From contig JABDIN010000067.1 of assembly GCA_013003715.1 (NCBI GenBank), positions 21,072 through 85,071 of the forward strand: a stretch of DNA of 64,000 nt. Reading direction: 5' to 3'. Source of the DNA: Desulfobacteraceae bacterium. GTDB lineage: Bacteria; Desulfobacterota; Desulfobacteria; Desulfobacterales; Desulfosarcinaceae. A model generated the notes under the pieces. The model was not told where the DNA came from. It did not search any database and worked only from the letters and a program-made list of their open reading frames with translations. Positions 1 through 8,304 of the stretch are shown here, one piece after another (the first letter of the stretch is position 1; each line of letters starts with the position of its first letter). The position numbers and the translations under genes are program-made.

Positions 1-702
1 AACAGCGCCAGAAATGCACTGAATTTTGCCATGGAAGCGCTTGGTGATATGCCGGAAGACCGCATGGATTATTGTATCGGTACTGGTTATGGCCGAGTGA
101 ATGTTCCCTTTGCCGATCGAACCATCACTGAAATCGCCTGCCATGCGCGCGGCGCAAACTTTATCTACGGACCGAATGTCCGCACCGTCCTGGATGTCGG
201 CGGTCAGGATATCAAGGCGATCCAATGTGACGAGAAAGGTAAAGTGACCAATTTTCTGATGAATGATAAATGCGCCGCCGGCACGGGTCGTGGTATGGAG
301 GTATTTGCCGATATGCTGGGTGTGTCCATTCAGGAGGTGGGCGATCGCTCCTTCGAATTCAAGGGTGAAGAGCCACCGGCGGTGTCTTCCACCTGTGTGG
401 TGTACGCCAAATCCGAGGCCGCCGGTCTTCTGCGCATGGGGTGGGCCAGGGAAAAAGTCCTTGCCGCTTACTGCAAGGCCATGGCGGAGCGTATATACTC
501 ACTGGTTGAGCGTGTTGGTGTAAAATCGGAATTTGCCGTGACCGGGGGGATGGCCAAAAACCGAGGGGTGATGGATCGTATCATGCCCTTGATCGGCATG
601 GATCGGTTGACGACACCATGGGATACCCAGATAGCAGGTGCGGTGGGGGCTGCACTGTTCAGCCATGCGCTTTGTATGAAAGGCAAGGGCCGTAAAAAAT
701 GA
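1..702 (+). CDS. BadF/BcrA/BzdQ-type ATPase (acyl-CoA reductase/dehydratase activase), 5' partial
   Basis: The reading frame is open from the first base, so the start lies outside the window. The visible 233 residues are the C-terminal part of an ASKHA-fold ATPase of the BadF/BadG/BcrA/BcrD family, which uses ATP to drive low-potential electron transfer into benzoyl-CoA reductase or 2-hydroxyacyl-CoA dehydratase. Seen: the phosphate-binding motif DVGGQD, a cluster-ligand region NDKCAAGTG, a second ligand region STCVVYAKSE, and the adenosine motif VTGGMAKN. In this family those two cysteines bind a [4Fe-4S] cluster shared between two subunits. The segment GYGRVNVPFAD fits the BcrA/BzdQ branch. 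A ferredoxin and a large flavo-iron-sulfur reductase follow, as in Azoarcus bzd clusters. A hydroxyacyl-CoA dehydratase activator remains possible because the catalytic subunits lie outside the window. Confidence 0.85.
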   Translation, partial: NSARNALNFAMEALGDMPEDRMDYCIGTGYGRVNVPFADRTITEIACHARGANFIYGPNVRTVLDVGGQDIKAIQCDEKGKVTNFLMNDKCAAGTGRGMEVFADMLGVSIQEVGDRSFEFKGEEPPAVSSTCVVYAKSEAAGLLRMGWAREKVLAAYCKAMAERIYSLVERVGVKSEFAVTGGMAKNRGVMDRIMPLIGMDRLTTPWDTQIAGAVGAALFSHALCMKGKGRKK

Positions 703-778
703 CCATACCAGTGCAGCCTCCTGTCATGGATTAATTTTTCCCAATCACCGTGGGGTTTCAACTATACAGGAGACGCCA

Positions 779-1069
779 ATGCTCGCAAATTATGGCTATA
801 AAGACGCCTCAGGTGATTATTTCATTACCATTGATACGGATAAATGCAATGGTTGCGGAGATTGTGCCGCAGTGTGCCCGGTGGATTTGTTCGCCGGCAT
901 GGACGAAGATCCCAATGATCCCCTGCGCGTCGAACCTGTCGCCATTGTCGCCGGTACCAAAAAGAATAAAGTGAAATACGAATGCAATCCCTGCAAACCG
1001 GAAGCAAATCGTCCTCCGCTGCCCTGCGTTGCCGCTTGCGCTACGGCGGCCATTTCACACTCCTGGTGA
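779..1069 (+). CDS. Ferredoxin with two [4Fe-4S] clusters (BzdM-like position)
   Basis: A 96-residue low-potential ferredoxin that probably carries electrons to the ATP-driven reductase whose activase is encoded just upstream. Cluster I ligands are in CNGCGDCAAVCP near residues 23-34. Cluster II uses CNPC and a later CVAAC separated by a Pro/Asn-rich insert (residues ~66-90), rather than the compact CxxCxxCxxxC of clostridial ferredoxins. The start is supported by AGGAGA about 7 bases upstream. The gene sits 76 bases after the activase and 72 before the large reductase, so co-transcription is likely. Family assignment is firm; the physiological partner is inferred from context. Confidence 0.9.
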   Translation: MLANYGYKDASGDYFITIDTDKCNGCGDCAAVCPVDLFAGMDEDPNDPLRVEPVAIVAGTKKNKVKYECNPCKPEANRPPLPCVAACATAAISHSW

Positions 1070-1141
1070 CGCATGTGTAAAAATATCCAATCTCGTATTG
1101 CCGATTTTTCCTTAAATTGATTTTTGGATTAGGTGAGTAGC

Positions 1142-3694
1142 ATGAGTATGATCGTACTGACAATTAACCACCGGAAAATTGATATTCAATCCGGTACCAC
1201 GATACTTGAAGCCGCCAGACTGGCCGACATATACATTCCGACATTGTGCTATCACCCGGATTTGCCCGCGACCGGGGGCAGCGTAGCATCACCCGCCATT
1301 TATCAGGGTGATCTGAAAGTGGAGAATGCCTTTCCCGCTGAATCGGGACAGGGATGCGGGCTATGTGTGGTGGAAATCCTTGGACAGGAAGATCTTGTTT
1401 GTGCGTGTACAACGGCGGTGACCGACGGCATGGTCGTGGAGACAAACACCCCTCGCGTTTGTGATCAACGACGGGAAAATCTGGTACCGATTCTCAGCCG
1501 GCACCGGCATGCATGCTTGACATGCGCTCAGCAGGCGGGGTGCAGTGGATCCCAATGCTCATCAAATGTGCCGGAAAACGAACGTTGCTGCACCCGGTTC
1601 GGACATTGTGAACTCCAGGCTGTTGCCGACTATATCGGAATATCCGATTCAACGCCCAAGTGGGTCCCCACCGATTTACCGCAATTGAAGACGGATCCCT
1701 TATTTGAAAGGGATTACAACCTTTGTATCGGTTGCACGCGCTGCGTGCGCGCGTGCCGGGATTTGCGCGGGATTGAAGCCCTTGGTTTTGTCTATGATAG
1801 CAAAGGGATTGCTCAGGTCGGAACGCTGTCTCCCACCCTTGCCGAATCCGGTTGCCGGTTTTGTATGGCTTGCGTCGAAGTTTGTCCCACCGGCGCTATC
1901 GTGGACAAAGGGGTCTCTGCCGCACGCAAGACCGGGGAAATCGTACCTTGCCGGTCGGCTTGTCCGGCCGGCATCGATGTGCCGGAATATATTCGTCTGA
2001 TCAGCCTGGGGCGGCAGGACCAAGCCTTAGCCGTTATTCGGGAAAAGGTGCCGTTTCCGGGAGTGCTGGGACGGGTATGCATTCGACCGTGCGAACAGGT
2101 ATGCCGACGAGGACGCGTCAATGATCCCATTTCCATTTGTGCATTGAAACGCTATGCCGCCGATGCGGGTAAGTCGTCCGGGAAATCCGGGATATCCATA
2201 AATTCGGATTCCGGTGATGCAAATTTCGGTGGAGCGGATTCCGGCAAGACCGTCGCAGTGGTGGGGGCCGGACCGGCCGGTCTTACCGCCGCTTTCTATC
2301 TGCGGCGCAAAGGGCATGCGGTCACTCTTTTCGAGGCCTCGGGTCAGGCCGGCGGTATGCTCCGACATGGCATTCCCGACTTCCGGCTGCCACCGGGTGT
2401 CCTGGACGAGGAGATTAAGTATATATTTAATTCAGGTATCACCTTTGCGCCCTATCAACGATTAGGCAAAGACTTCACACTGGCGCAGTTGAGATCGGAA
2501 GGTTTTGATGCGGTCTTTCTGGGAATTGGCGCTCAGTTGAGCCGCCGGATTCCACTGGAAGGCTGTGATCTGCCGGATGTCCTGTGGGGTGTGGATTTCC
2601 TCAGGGATGTAGCCCGGGGCAAAAATGTCGGGCTCAAAGAAAATATCGTTGTCATCGGCGGCGGCAATGTGGCCGTGGATGCGGCGATGACCGCTTTACG
2701 ATGCGGTGCGGTGAATGTGTCATTGGTGTGTATGGAAACCGCAGCGGAGATGCCTGCCGGTGAAAGGGAGATTCAAGGCGCAGCGGCCGAAGGGGTCAAT
2801 ATCCTTCCCTCCTGGGGGCCTGAAAAGATCATCATTGAAAATGGGAAAGTTACCGGTCTGGACCTGGTGGCCTGCACCTGTGTATTTGACGCCCATGGTA
2901 ATTTCTGTCCCGAATTCGATGACAGCACCAGGGAATGCCTGCTCGTGGATCAGATTATCCTTGCCGTGGGCCAGGCCGTTGATCTTGCTTTCCTTGATGA
3001 CGGCATCCCCGTTGGGATTGAAAACGGACTTGTGGTCGTTGACGATGAATCACTGGAAACCACTATACCCGGTGTCTATGCCGGGGGAGATGTGGCGGCG
3101 TCGGCAGGGGCGGTCATACACGCCATAGCCGCGGGCAGAAGGGCGGCGATCGCCATTGATACCGCCTTGGGCGGAACCGGCGACATTGATGAAACCGCGT
3201 ACCGCAGCGCCGGGATGAACCCTGTCCTGGGCCGGTATGATGGATTTGCGGAACTCGAACGCGTTGGTGTTCGGAAAATTCCACTGTCCGAACGCCGCGG
3301 TTTCAGTGAGATTGAACGGGGATATGATGAAACAGAGGCCATGGCTGAAGCAGGTCGTTGCCTCCAATGCGATCTTCGGTTAAGCATCGGGTATAATCCT
3401 TCACCCCCCGTACATAAACTCGGGTTTCATGCCGATATCATTGAAACCGTTCCCGAAACAGAAGGTGTATTCAAGCTTATCGGTGAAAATCAAAAAGTGC
3501 TCTCCATCAAGGGCACTGCAAATCTGAAGCAAGAGCTGCTCGATGAGTTGAAGGATGGCTCGCCGGCGGTCTTTTTTGAATACGAAGAGGATAAAATGTA
3601 TACGCAGCGTGAAAGTGAACTGATACAAAGACATCTTCAGGTGCATGGCGAGATGCCGGGCGGCGGCGATGATGACCTCGATGATCTTTTTTGA
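1142..3694 (+). CDS. Multidomain NAD(P)H:ferredoxin oxidoreductase-like flavo-iron-sulfur protein (BzdV-like) with extra C-terminal domain
   Basis: An 850-residue soluble redox protein likely to pass electrons between NAD(P)H and the neighbouring ferredoxin. Domains in order: N-terminal [2Fe-2S] ferredoxin domain (CYHPD, GQGCGLC; ~1-110); NuoG-type His/Cys cluster segment (HRHACLTC ~120-160); two [4Fe-4S] clusters (CIGCTRC ~198, CRFCMAC ~243); Fer4_20 segment (SACPAGID ~276 to ~345); GltD-like FAD domain (VVGAGPAG ~375); NAD(P) domain (VIGGGNVAVD ~507); FAD-closing AGGDVA motif (~650). The last ~100 residues are not part of GltD. ATG 1142 is preferred because AGGTGAG lies 4-10 bases upstream; an in-frame GTG at 1133 has no good ribosome site. 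Context resembles bzdV of Azoarcus, but the exact donor and acceptor are inferred. Confidence 0.85.
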   Translation: MSMIVLTINHRKIDIQSGTTILEAARLADIYIPTLCYHPDLPATGGSVASPAIYQGDLKVENAFPAESGQGCGLCVVEILGQEDLVCACTTAVTDGMVVETNTPRVCDQRRENLVPILSRHRHACLTCAQQAGCSGSQCSSNVPENERCCTRFGHCELQAVADYIGISDSTPKWVPTDLPQLKTDPLFERDYNLCIGCTRCVRACRDLRGIEALGFVYDSKGIAQVGTLSPTLAESGCRFCMACVEVCPTGAIVDKGVSAARKTGEIVPCRSACPAGIDVPEYIRLISLGRQDQALAVIREKVPFPGVLGRVCIRPCEQVCRRGRVNDPISICALKRYAADAGKSSGKSGISINSDSGDANFGGADSGKTVAVVGAGPAGLTAAFYLRRKGHAVTLFEASGQAGGMLRHGIPDFRLPPGVLDEEIKYIFNSGITFAPYQRLGKDFTLAQLRSEGFDAVFLGIGAQLSRRIPLEGCDLPDVLWGVDFLRDVARGKNVGLKENIVVIGGGNVAVDAAMTALRCGAVNVSLVCMETAAEMPAGEREIQGAAAEGVNILPSWGPEKIIIENGKVTGLDLVACTCVFDAHGNFCPEFDDSTRECLLVDQIILAVGQAVDLAFLDDGIPVGIENGLVVVDDESLETTIPGVYAGGDVAASAGAVIHAIAAGRRAAIAIDTALGGTGDIDETAYRSAGMNPVLGRYDGFAELERVGVRKIPLSERRGFSEIERGYDETEAMAEAGRCLQCDLRLSIGYNPSPPVHKLGFHADIIETVPETEGVFKLIGENQKVLSIKGTANLKQELLDELKDGSPAVFFEYEEDKMYTQRESELIQRHLQVHGEMPGGGDDDLDDLF

Positions 3695-3762
3695 GGGGCT
3701 CAACGGAAAACGTCGGTCGATTACCGGCGCTTCCGATCATTGGTGAGACAAAGATCTATGGA

Positions 3763-4197
3763 TTAGATGGCTTTTTTCAGGTTGATGAAGTTGCTGCGGT
3801 CAAACCCCATGGTTTTGAAAAAGGAGAGCAGGTCCGGAGAATCCCAGCGGACAGAGGTATAGACGGATGTAATACCTTGGGATTTATAAAATTTGAAAAT
3901 TTCCTGGGCCATACTGGCACCGACGCCCTGCCCCATAAAAGTGGGGTCGACGCCCAGCGTCGCTATCCAGGCGCTTTTTTCAATACCAAAGCCCAATGTG
4001 AGGATATAACTGATCATGAAACCGATCACCTTGCCGTCGAGTTCAGCTACAAAACAGGCATCCTGATCCCGTTGAGCGTGGGCTTCGATGAGTCTTACAA
4101 AATCGGTTTTTACCGGTTTTTGAATAATAGACGCATAGATGTCCCTTATTTTCAATGCATCTTTCTCTTCTAGACTTCGAATGATAATTTTATTCAA
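3763..4197 (-). CDS. GNAT-family N-acetyltransferase
   Basis: A 144-residue single-domain GNAT acetyltransferase. The acetyl-CoA pyrophosphate loop is visible as MGQGVGASMA around residues 88-97, preceded by the beta4 strand WIATLGVDPTF, and the C-terminal half has the usual SVRWDSPDLLSFFKTMGF element. The N-terminus (IIIRSLEEKDALKIRDIY) is typical of RimI-like members. Substrate cannot be told from sequence. It is transcribed convergently with the reductase gene upstream and shares no obvious operon with it; the small DUF2080 gene lies just upstream on the same strand, 32 bases away. Confidence 0.85.
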   Translation of the reverse strand: MNKIIIRSLEEKDALKIRDIYASIIQKPVKTDFVRLIEAHAQRDQDACFVAELDGKVIGFMISYILTLGFGIEKSAWIATLGVDPTFMGQGVGASMAQEIFKFYKSQGITSVYTSVRWDSPDLLSFFKTMGFDRSNFINLKKAI

Positions 4198-4229
4198 AAT
4201 TGTTTCCTCATCACTTCCGGACTGAAAGA

Positions 4230-4436
4230 TTAGTCGATTCTAATAATTTTAACATGGTGGCCGACCCAACCTGGGGGTAAATATACGCGTCCACTGTTCC
4301 CGCTGGCCTTAACCCGCTTCTCAATCATCTCCTCGCCATAAATCTCAAATTTTACCTTAGGGGGATTGATATCCGCAGGTGTGTCTGTGTTTTGGGATGT
4401 TTTAGTATCTTCGGGCACTGTCATCGCCTTTTTCAA
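4230..4436 (-). CDS. DUF2080-family small protein (transposon-associated), orphan
   Basis: A 68-residue protein whose second half matches the DUF2080 pattern: a short EIYGEEMIEKRVK strand, then GNSGRVYLPPGWVGHHVKII. In archaea and some bacteria this family is found next to transposases and looks like a SpoVT/AbrB-like beta-barrel. No transposase gene is visible beside it here. The longest form starts with TTG at 4436; an ATG at 4424 would give 64 residues. Neither start has a convincing ribosome site. The N-terminal ~28 residues are low-complexity (Thr, Pro, Asp rich). Function unknown; a DNA-binding or antitoxin-like role would be inference only. Confidence 0.7.
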   Translation of the reverse strand: MKKAMTVPEDTKTSQNTDTPADINPPKVKFEIYGEEMIEKRVKASGNSGRVYLPPGWVGHHVKIIRID

Positions 4437-4474
4437 ATGGTTTTTGAGGAATGATTTTTAGAATCACTGTCTTC

Positions 4475-4688
4475 CTATTTAATTGATCCGCGACGCTGCT
4501 TCCAAAAGTAATCTATTTCCAAAAATAATATAGGCATTTTCCAATACTTCGCCGTGTAGTCGGCATCGGTTTCCTCAATGTGACCATTTTTGAGGCTTAA
4601 TCTGTGGGAAAGCAACGGCGCCTCTGATCGGCACATGCACATTTACATCAGCCACTCGAATAAACAGGTCAATGCGTATCATTATCAT
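4475..4688 (-). pseudogene. Possible decayed small gene with frameshift
   Basis: Within the 437-base gap between the DUF2080 gene and the Trm112-like gene, the minus strand has two short open frames that read like one protein interrupted by a frameshift near 4590. The upstream piece (4575-4688) encodes VADVNVHVPIRGAVAFPQ; the downstream piece (to the stop at 4475) encodes NGHIEETDADYTAKYWK. Both have ordinary, non-repetitive composition. I do not recognise the family, and the call rests only on the protein-like appearance of the two frames. Nothing else coding is visible in the rest of the gap (4689-4873). Confidence 0.22.
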
Positions 4689-4873
4689 TTCAAACCCATC
4701 AGGGTCAAGGCGTTTTAGCTATTTCTTAGCTATGTTGATGGTGATAACAGATTCAATTTTGCATTCGATCCATTAATTTGGTATGTTTTCCGCTGAATAC
4801 TATTTCCCGTCCCGAGTTGGCTTCGGGCGGCTGGATGTTATTAATGGTAATTTAATCGTCGAGGACACAATTT

Positions 4874-5047
4874 ATGACACTTGATCGGGAACTATTGGAA
4901 ATACTTGCCTGCCCGAAATGCAAAGGCGAGATTCACTTGAATACGGCCGAGGATGGTTTAATCTGCGATACCTGTCGCTTGTTGTATGAAATCAGAGACG
5001 ATATTCCGATTATGCTGATCGATGAAGCAACGGAAATCAAAGACTGA
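4874..5047 (+). CDS. Trm112-like zinc-ribbon protein (UPF0434 type)
   Basis: A 57-residue protein beginning MTLDRELLEILACPKCKG, with a second cysteine pair CDTC near residue 34 and a tail rich in Asp/Glu that includes DIPIMLIDEA. This is the bacterial Trm112/YcaR pattern: a small zinc-ribbon-like fold in which, in many bacteria, only some cysteines remain. Eukaryotic and archaeal Trm112 activates methyltransferases; the bacterial role is less clear. The start has GAGGA about 10 bases upstream. It lies 89 bases before the DUF4416 gene on the same strand. Confidence 0.85.
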   Translation: MTLDRELLEILACPKCKGEIHLNTAEDGLICDTCRLLYEIRDDIPIMLIDEATEIKD

Positions 5048-5136
5048 TACTCGCATGCGTATAGCCGGATTCGATTAAATTGAAAAATGAATTGCCTGGT
5101 ATCGGCACAATTGTCAACCATATGCGTTAAGGTCCC

Positions 5137-5670
5137 ATGAGTCTTCCTCAAACACCTAAACCCGCTAAATTACTGATCGGCTTTTTTTTAAACGATAGAA
5201 CCCTGGCAGATTCGGTTGTCCGAAAATTAAAAGCAGCCTTCAGCAATATCGATCTGGTCAGCCCCTGGTTTGAATTCGACTATACATCGTATTATACGTC
5301 GGAAATGGGCTCACCATTGTTCAGGCGGGTACTGGGCTTTTCAAAACTGGTACCTCAGGAGGACCTGGCGGATATCAAATTGCTTACAAATGAGATTGAG
5401 CTCTCTTTTACGAAAAATACCCACCGACAGGTCAACATTGATCCCGGTATTCTGTCTCCGGAACGATTCGTATTGGCCACTGGTAAAAATTTTACCCACA
5501 GAATCTACATCGGTAAACGGATGTTTGCGGATTTGACCCTGATTTACCGTAAAAACAGTTTTAAAACGCTGCCTTGGACCTACCCGGATTATGCGGCCGC
5601 ACCCATGTTGGATTTTTTATGGTCGGCCCGGAAAAAATATCTGGTGGACCTGGCATTCTCATCCCCCTGA
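5137..5670 (+). CDS. DUF4416 family protein
   Basis: A 177-residue protein of the DUF4416 family, common in Desulfobacterota and other anaerobes and of unknown function. Recognisable family features are the opening PKPAKLLIGFF, the central FEFDYTSYYTSEMG block (~46-60), the block GILSPERFVLATGKNFTHRIY (split here as GILSPERF and ATGKNFTHRIY, ~100-125) and the near-C-terminal TYPDYA. No signal peptide or membrane segment is seen. It is followed 13 bases later by yicC, and the two are probably co-transcribed with remA and gmk, a conserved arrangement in this lineage. Confidence 0.85.
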   Translation: MSLPQTPKPAKLLIGFFLNDRTLADSVVRKLKAAFSNIDLVSPWFEFDYTSYYTSEMGSPLFRRVLGFSKLVPQEDLADIKLLTNEIELSFTKNTHRQVNIDPGILSPERFVLATGKNFTHRIYIGKRMFADLTLIYRKNSFKTLPWTYPDYAAAPMLDFLWSARKKYLVDLAFSSP

Positions 5671-5683
5671 AAGGATTGATTCA

Positions 5684-6568
5684 ATGATTAAAAGCATGAC
5701 TGGCTTTGCCCGTTCGGATTATACTAACAATGGTGTTCACGTCACTGCCGAGATACGTTCATACAATAGTCGCAATCTGGACATGGTCTTCCGGCTTCCC
5801 CATGTATATCAACCACTGGAGGAGCGGATTAGATCCTTGATTTCCGTCCGGATCGCCCGGGGACGCGTAGAAGTCAATCTCCAGATCAAGGATGATGCGA
5901 CGGATGAACAAATTGCATATGAAATTGATTTCGCCAGGATCCGTGCTTTTCATCAGGCGCTGATAAGCATAAAAAAAGAACTGAAACTTGACAGCCCCGT
6001 CACCATCGATCATTTGACCTCCATCCCGGGAATGATCAAACCGGGTGATGTGGAAGGTGATGTGGAAGGATGCTGGCCGGTTGTACAGGCGTGCCTCGAA
6101 CGGACCTTGGCGGAAGTTTCAGAGATGAGGGAAAGAGAGGGGGAATTCCTCCTCAACGATTTCACCGCACGGCTTGGATATATTGAGTCGCAACTCGGGG
6201 AGACGAAAAAACTGTCAAACGGGTTGGTCAACATCTACAAGGAACGTCTGGAGAGACGAATCGGCGAGCTTACCAATGGGATCGTTGAACTGGATCCGTC
6301 AAGAATTGCTCAGGAGGCCGCTATCCTTTCCGATCGGAGCGATATTTCCGAGGAGATCGTCCGTGCAGAGAGCCATATCGAACAATTTCGCACCATCATG
6401 GTTTCCGGTGAGCCGACCGGGCGTAAATTGAATTTTCTGCTTCAGGAATTAAATCGTGAATTCAATACCATGGGTTCGAAATGCGGCAAGTCGGAAATTT
6501 CGCATATTATCGTCAATATTAAATCCGAACTTGAAAAACTACGCGAGCAGGTTCAGAATATCGAATAA
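5684..6568 (+). CDS. yicC: YicC family endoribonuclease
   Basis: A 294-residue YicC-family protein, matching the family's usual ~290 residues. It opens with [10 protein letters not shown] and shows the N-terminal block [12 protein letters not shown] (~25-36), the central [11 protein letters not shown] coiled segment (~188-198) and the conserved C-terminal run [20 protein letters not shown] and [12 protein letters not shown]. coli YicC is a metal-dependent endoribonuclease, and the family also has the C-terminal DUF1732 domain. The frame is open from 5591, but ATG 5684 is preferred: AAAGGA stands about 10 bases ahead and homologues begin here. Placed directly before remA and gmk, as in many Gram-positive and Desulfobacterota genomes. 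Confidence 0.93.
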   Translation: MIKSMTGFARSDYTNNGVHVTAEIRSYNSRNLDMVFRLPHVYQPLEERIRSLISVRIARGRVEVNLQIKDDATDEQIAYEIDFARIRAFHQALISIKKELKLDSPVTIDHLTSIPGMIKPGDVEGDVEGCWPVVQACLERTLAEVSEMREREGEFLLNDFTARLGYIESQLGETKKLSNGLVNIYKERLERRIGELTNGIVELDPSRIAQEAAILSDRSDISEEIVRAESHIEQFRTIMVSGEPTGRKLNFLLQELNREFNTMGSKCGKSEISHIIVNIKSELEKLREQVQNIE

Positions 6569-6615
6569 CCGGTTCACAATGGATTGTGGATGATGAATGG
6601 AACGCAGGGAGGCCT

Positions 6616-6870
6616 ATGGAGAAAAATTTATTGAATATCGGATTCGGCAATACGGTGGTGGCTGACCGGGTAGTGGCAATTGTGGCACCTAATTCGGCAC
6701 CGATGAAACGACTCAAAGACGAAGCCAAGGATGAAAAGCATCTGATCGATGCCACGCACGGCCGGCGAACGCGTTCCATCATCATCATGGACAGCAATCA
6801 TATTATATTGTCCGCCATTCAGGCCGAGACCATATCGCAACGGTTCGAAACGCTCTCGGAGCCTGATTGA
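6616..6870 (+). CDS. remA: RemA-like DUF370 regulatory protein
   Basis: An 84-residue DUF370/RemA protein: [23 protein letters not shown], read here as the blocks LLNIGFGN and ADRVVAIV, then [24 protein letters not shown] and the closing LSAIQAETI. In Bacillus, RemA is a ring-forming DNA-binding protein that switches on biofilm matrix operons; in Desulfobacterota the role is untested. ATG 6616 is chosen because GGGAGG lies 3-8 bases upstream and homologues begin MEK-L-NIGFGN; the longer frame from 6586 is not needed. It sits 6 bases before gmk. Its presence is of interest beside other surface/biofilm signals in this window. Confidence 0.88.
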   Translation: MEKNLLNIGFGNTVVADRVVAIVAPNSAPMKRLKDEAKDEKHLIDATHGRRTRSIIIMDSNHIILSAIQAETISQRFETLSEPD

Positions 6871-6876
6871 CGCCTT

Positions 6877-7488
6877 ATGGATAGTTCGAACGACTTCAAG
6901 CGTCGTACCCATAACAAGGTCCCGCCTGCAGATATCGGGAATCTGTTTGTGATTTCCGCGCCATCGGGTGCGGGTAAAACAACTATATGCAAGGCGTTGC
7001 GGCAGAAATTCCCCGAACTGACCTATTCTGTGTCCAGTACGACGCGTCCGCCACGCAAAGGGGAAATTGACGGCGTGGACTACTTTTTCTTGAGCAGGTC
7101 TGAATTCGAGGCGCAGATTCAAGCCGGCGGATGGGCGGAGTGGGCAAAAGTTCATGGACACTATTATGGCACATCGGCGGTTTTTCTGGACGCCCAACTG
7201 GCCCGGGGTAATCATATCCTATTGGATATTGATGTGCAGGGAGCCGCTCAATTGTTAAACAGGTATCCGGACGCGGTGTCCATTTTCATCATGCCGCCCA
7301 GTATCAATGCATTGCGATGCCGACTTGAGAAAAGGGATACGGACCAAAAGGAAGTCATCGATGAACGGATAACAAACGCTAAAATGGAGATAGCGAAGAG
7401 AGGGATGTATCAGCATGTTGTCGTCAACGATGACCTGGAGACGGCAAAACAGGAGATCAGCGGTATTGTGGCCACCCATCTGGTGTAG
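6877..7488 (+). CDS. gmk: Guanylate kinase
   Basis: A 203-residue guanylate kinase, converting GMP to GDP with ATP in the cytoplasm. The P-loop SAPSGAGKTT is at ~27-36, after a short N-terminal extension (~20 residues). The GMP-binding region STTRPPRKGEIDGVDY (~53-68) is intact, as are DIDVQGAAQL (~112-121) and the lid-region MPPSINALRCRLEKR (~132-146). The C-terminus is conserved (VVNDDLETA). It is the last gene of the yicC-remA-gmk group, with 37 bases to rlmB. Confidence 0.97.
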   Translation: MDSSNDFKRRTHNKVPPADIGNLFVISAPSGAGKTTICKALRQKFPELTYSVSSTTRPPRKGEIDGVDYFFLSRSEFEAQIQAGGWAEWAKVHGHYYGTSAVFLDAQLARGNHILLDIDVQGAAQLLNRYPDAVSIFIMPPSINALRCRLEKRDTDQKEVIDERITNAKMEIAKRGMYQHVVVNDDLETAKQEISGIVATHLV

Positions 7489-7525
7489 TGGCTGGTACAT
7501 GGATGAACTGGTTCGATAGACGATT

Positions 7526-8275
7526 ATGAGTGAGAAAACGGAATACTTATATGGTCTGCATCCGGTAACGGAAGCGTTATGTGCCGGCCGCCGGCGGATT
7601 ACAGCCATTCACGTTGCAGACAATAAACAGGCACCGCGTTTGCAGGGGGTGGCATCGCTTGCCAACGACAGAAAAGTCCCTGTCCTGCGGACCACATCTG
7701 CGAAGATATCCGACATGACAGGTGGATCATCGCACCAGGGAATATGCGCGGCGGTTTCACCGGTCCGATTTTTCGATATTGAAACCCTGTTGGCGGGCAT
7801 CCGGCAAACCGGCGGCGCCCCCTTTTTGTTGATACTGGATAATATTCTGGATCCTCACAATTACGGTGCCATCTTAAGGACCGCCCTCTGTGCCGGTGTC
7901 AATGGCGTGATCGTCCCCAAAGACCGGTCTGCGCCGCCAAATCCGACGGTTTCCAAGGCCTCTGCCGGTGCTCTGGAGTATATGTCCATAGCGAGGGTTA
8001 CCAATTTGGCTGTGACCATAAAAATACTGAAGGATCATGACCTGTGGATTGCGGGACTCGATGTATCATCCGCACAGTCTCTTTTTGCGACCGATCTGTG
8101 CATTCCGATAGCCCTTGTTATCGGTGGGGAAGAGCGGGGAATCAGGCCGCTGGTGAAAAAACAATGTGATTTTCTCATCTCAATACCTCAGAAAGAAAAA
8201 TTGAATTCGTTGAATGCCTCGGTGGCGGCCGGTATCGTGCTATATGAGACCTTCCGGCAGCGGGAAAATCTATAA
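7526..8275 (+). CDS. rlmB: 23S rRNA (guanosine-2'-O-)-methyltransferase RlmB / TrmH family
   Basis: A 249-residue SPOUT-class RNA 2'-O-methyltransferase. The N-terminal ~75 residues form the substrate-binding domain (YGLHPVTEAL at ~9-18, then SHQGICAAV at ~70). The catalytic trefoil-knot domain shows the three motifs: LDNILDPHNYGAILRTA (motif 1), VIGGEERGIRPLV (motif 2) and IPQKEKLNSLNASVAAGI (motif 3). RlmB modifies G2251 of the ribosomal peptidyl site; the related TrmH acts on tRNA, but the YGLHPVTEAL N-domain favours RlmB. It is likely cotranscribed with gmk. Confidence 0.92.
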   Translation: MSEKTEYLYGLHPVTEALCAGRRRITAIHVADNKQAPRLQGVASLANDRKVPVLRTTSAKISDMTGGSSHQGICAAVSPVRFFDIETLLAGIRQTGGAPFLLILDNILDPHNYGAILRTALCAGVNGVIVPKDRSAPPNPTVSKASAGALEYMSIARVTNLAVTIKILKDHDLWIAGLDVSSAQSLFATDLCIPIALVIGGEERGIRPLVKKQCDFLISIPQKEKLNSLNASVAAGIVLYETFRQRENL

Positions 8276-8304
8276 CATTATTTTGAATTAACAAGGACGA
8301 TATT

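Noticed and set aside
1700..2136. Overlapping minus-strand frames of about 107 codons in the oxidoreductase gene
   Set aside because: Shadows of a GC-rich coding region with cluster motifs on the plus strand.
3691..4173. Long plus-strand open frame opposite the GNAT gene
   Set aside because: It is the antisense shadow of a well-supported GNAT protein and has no family features.
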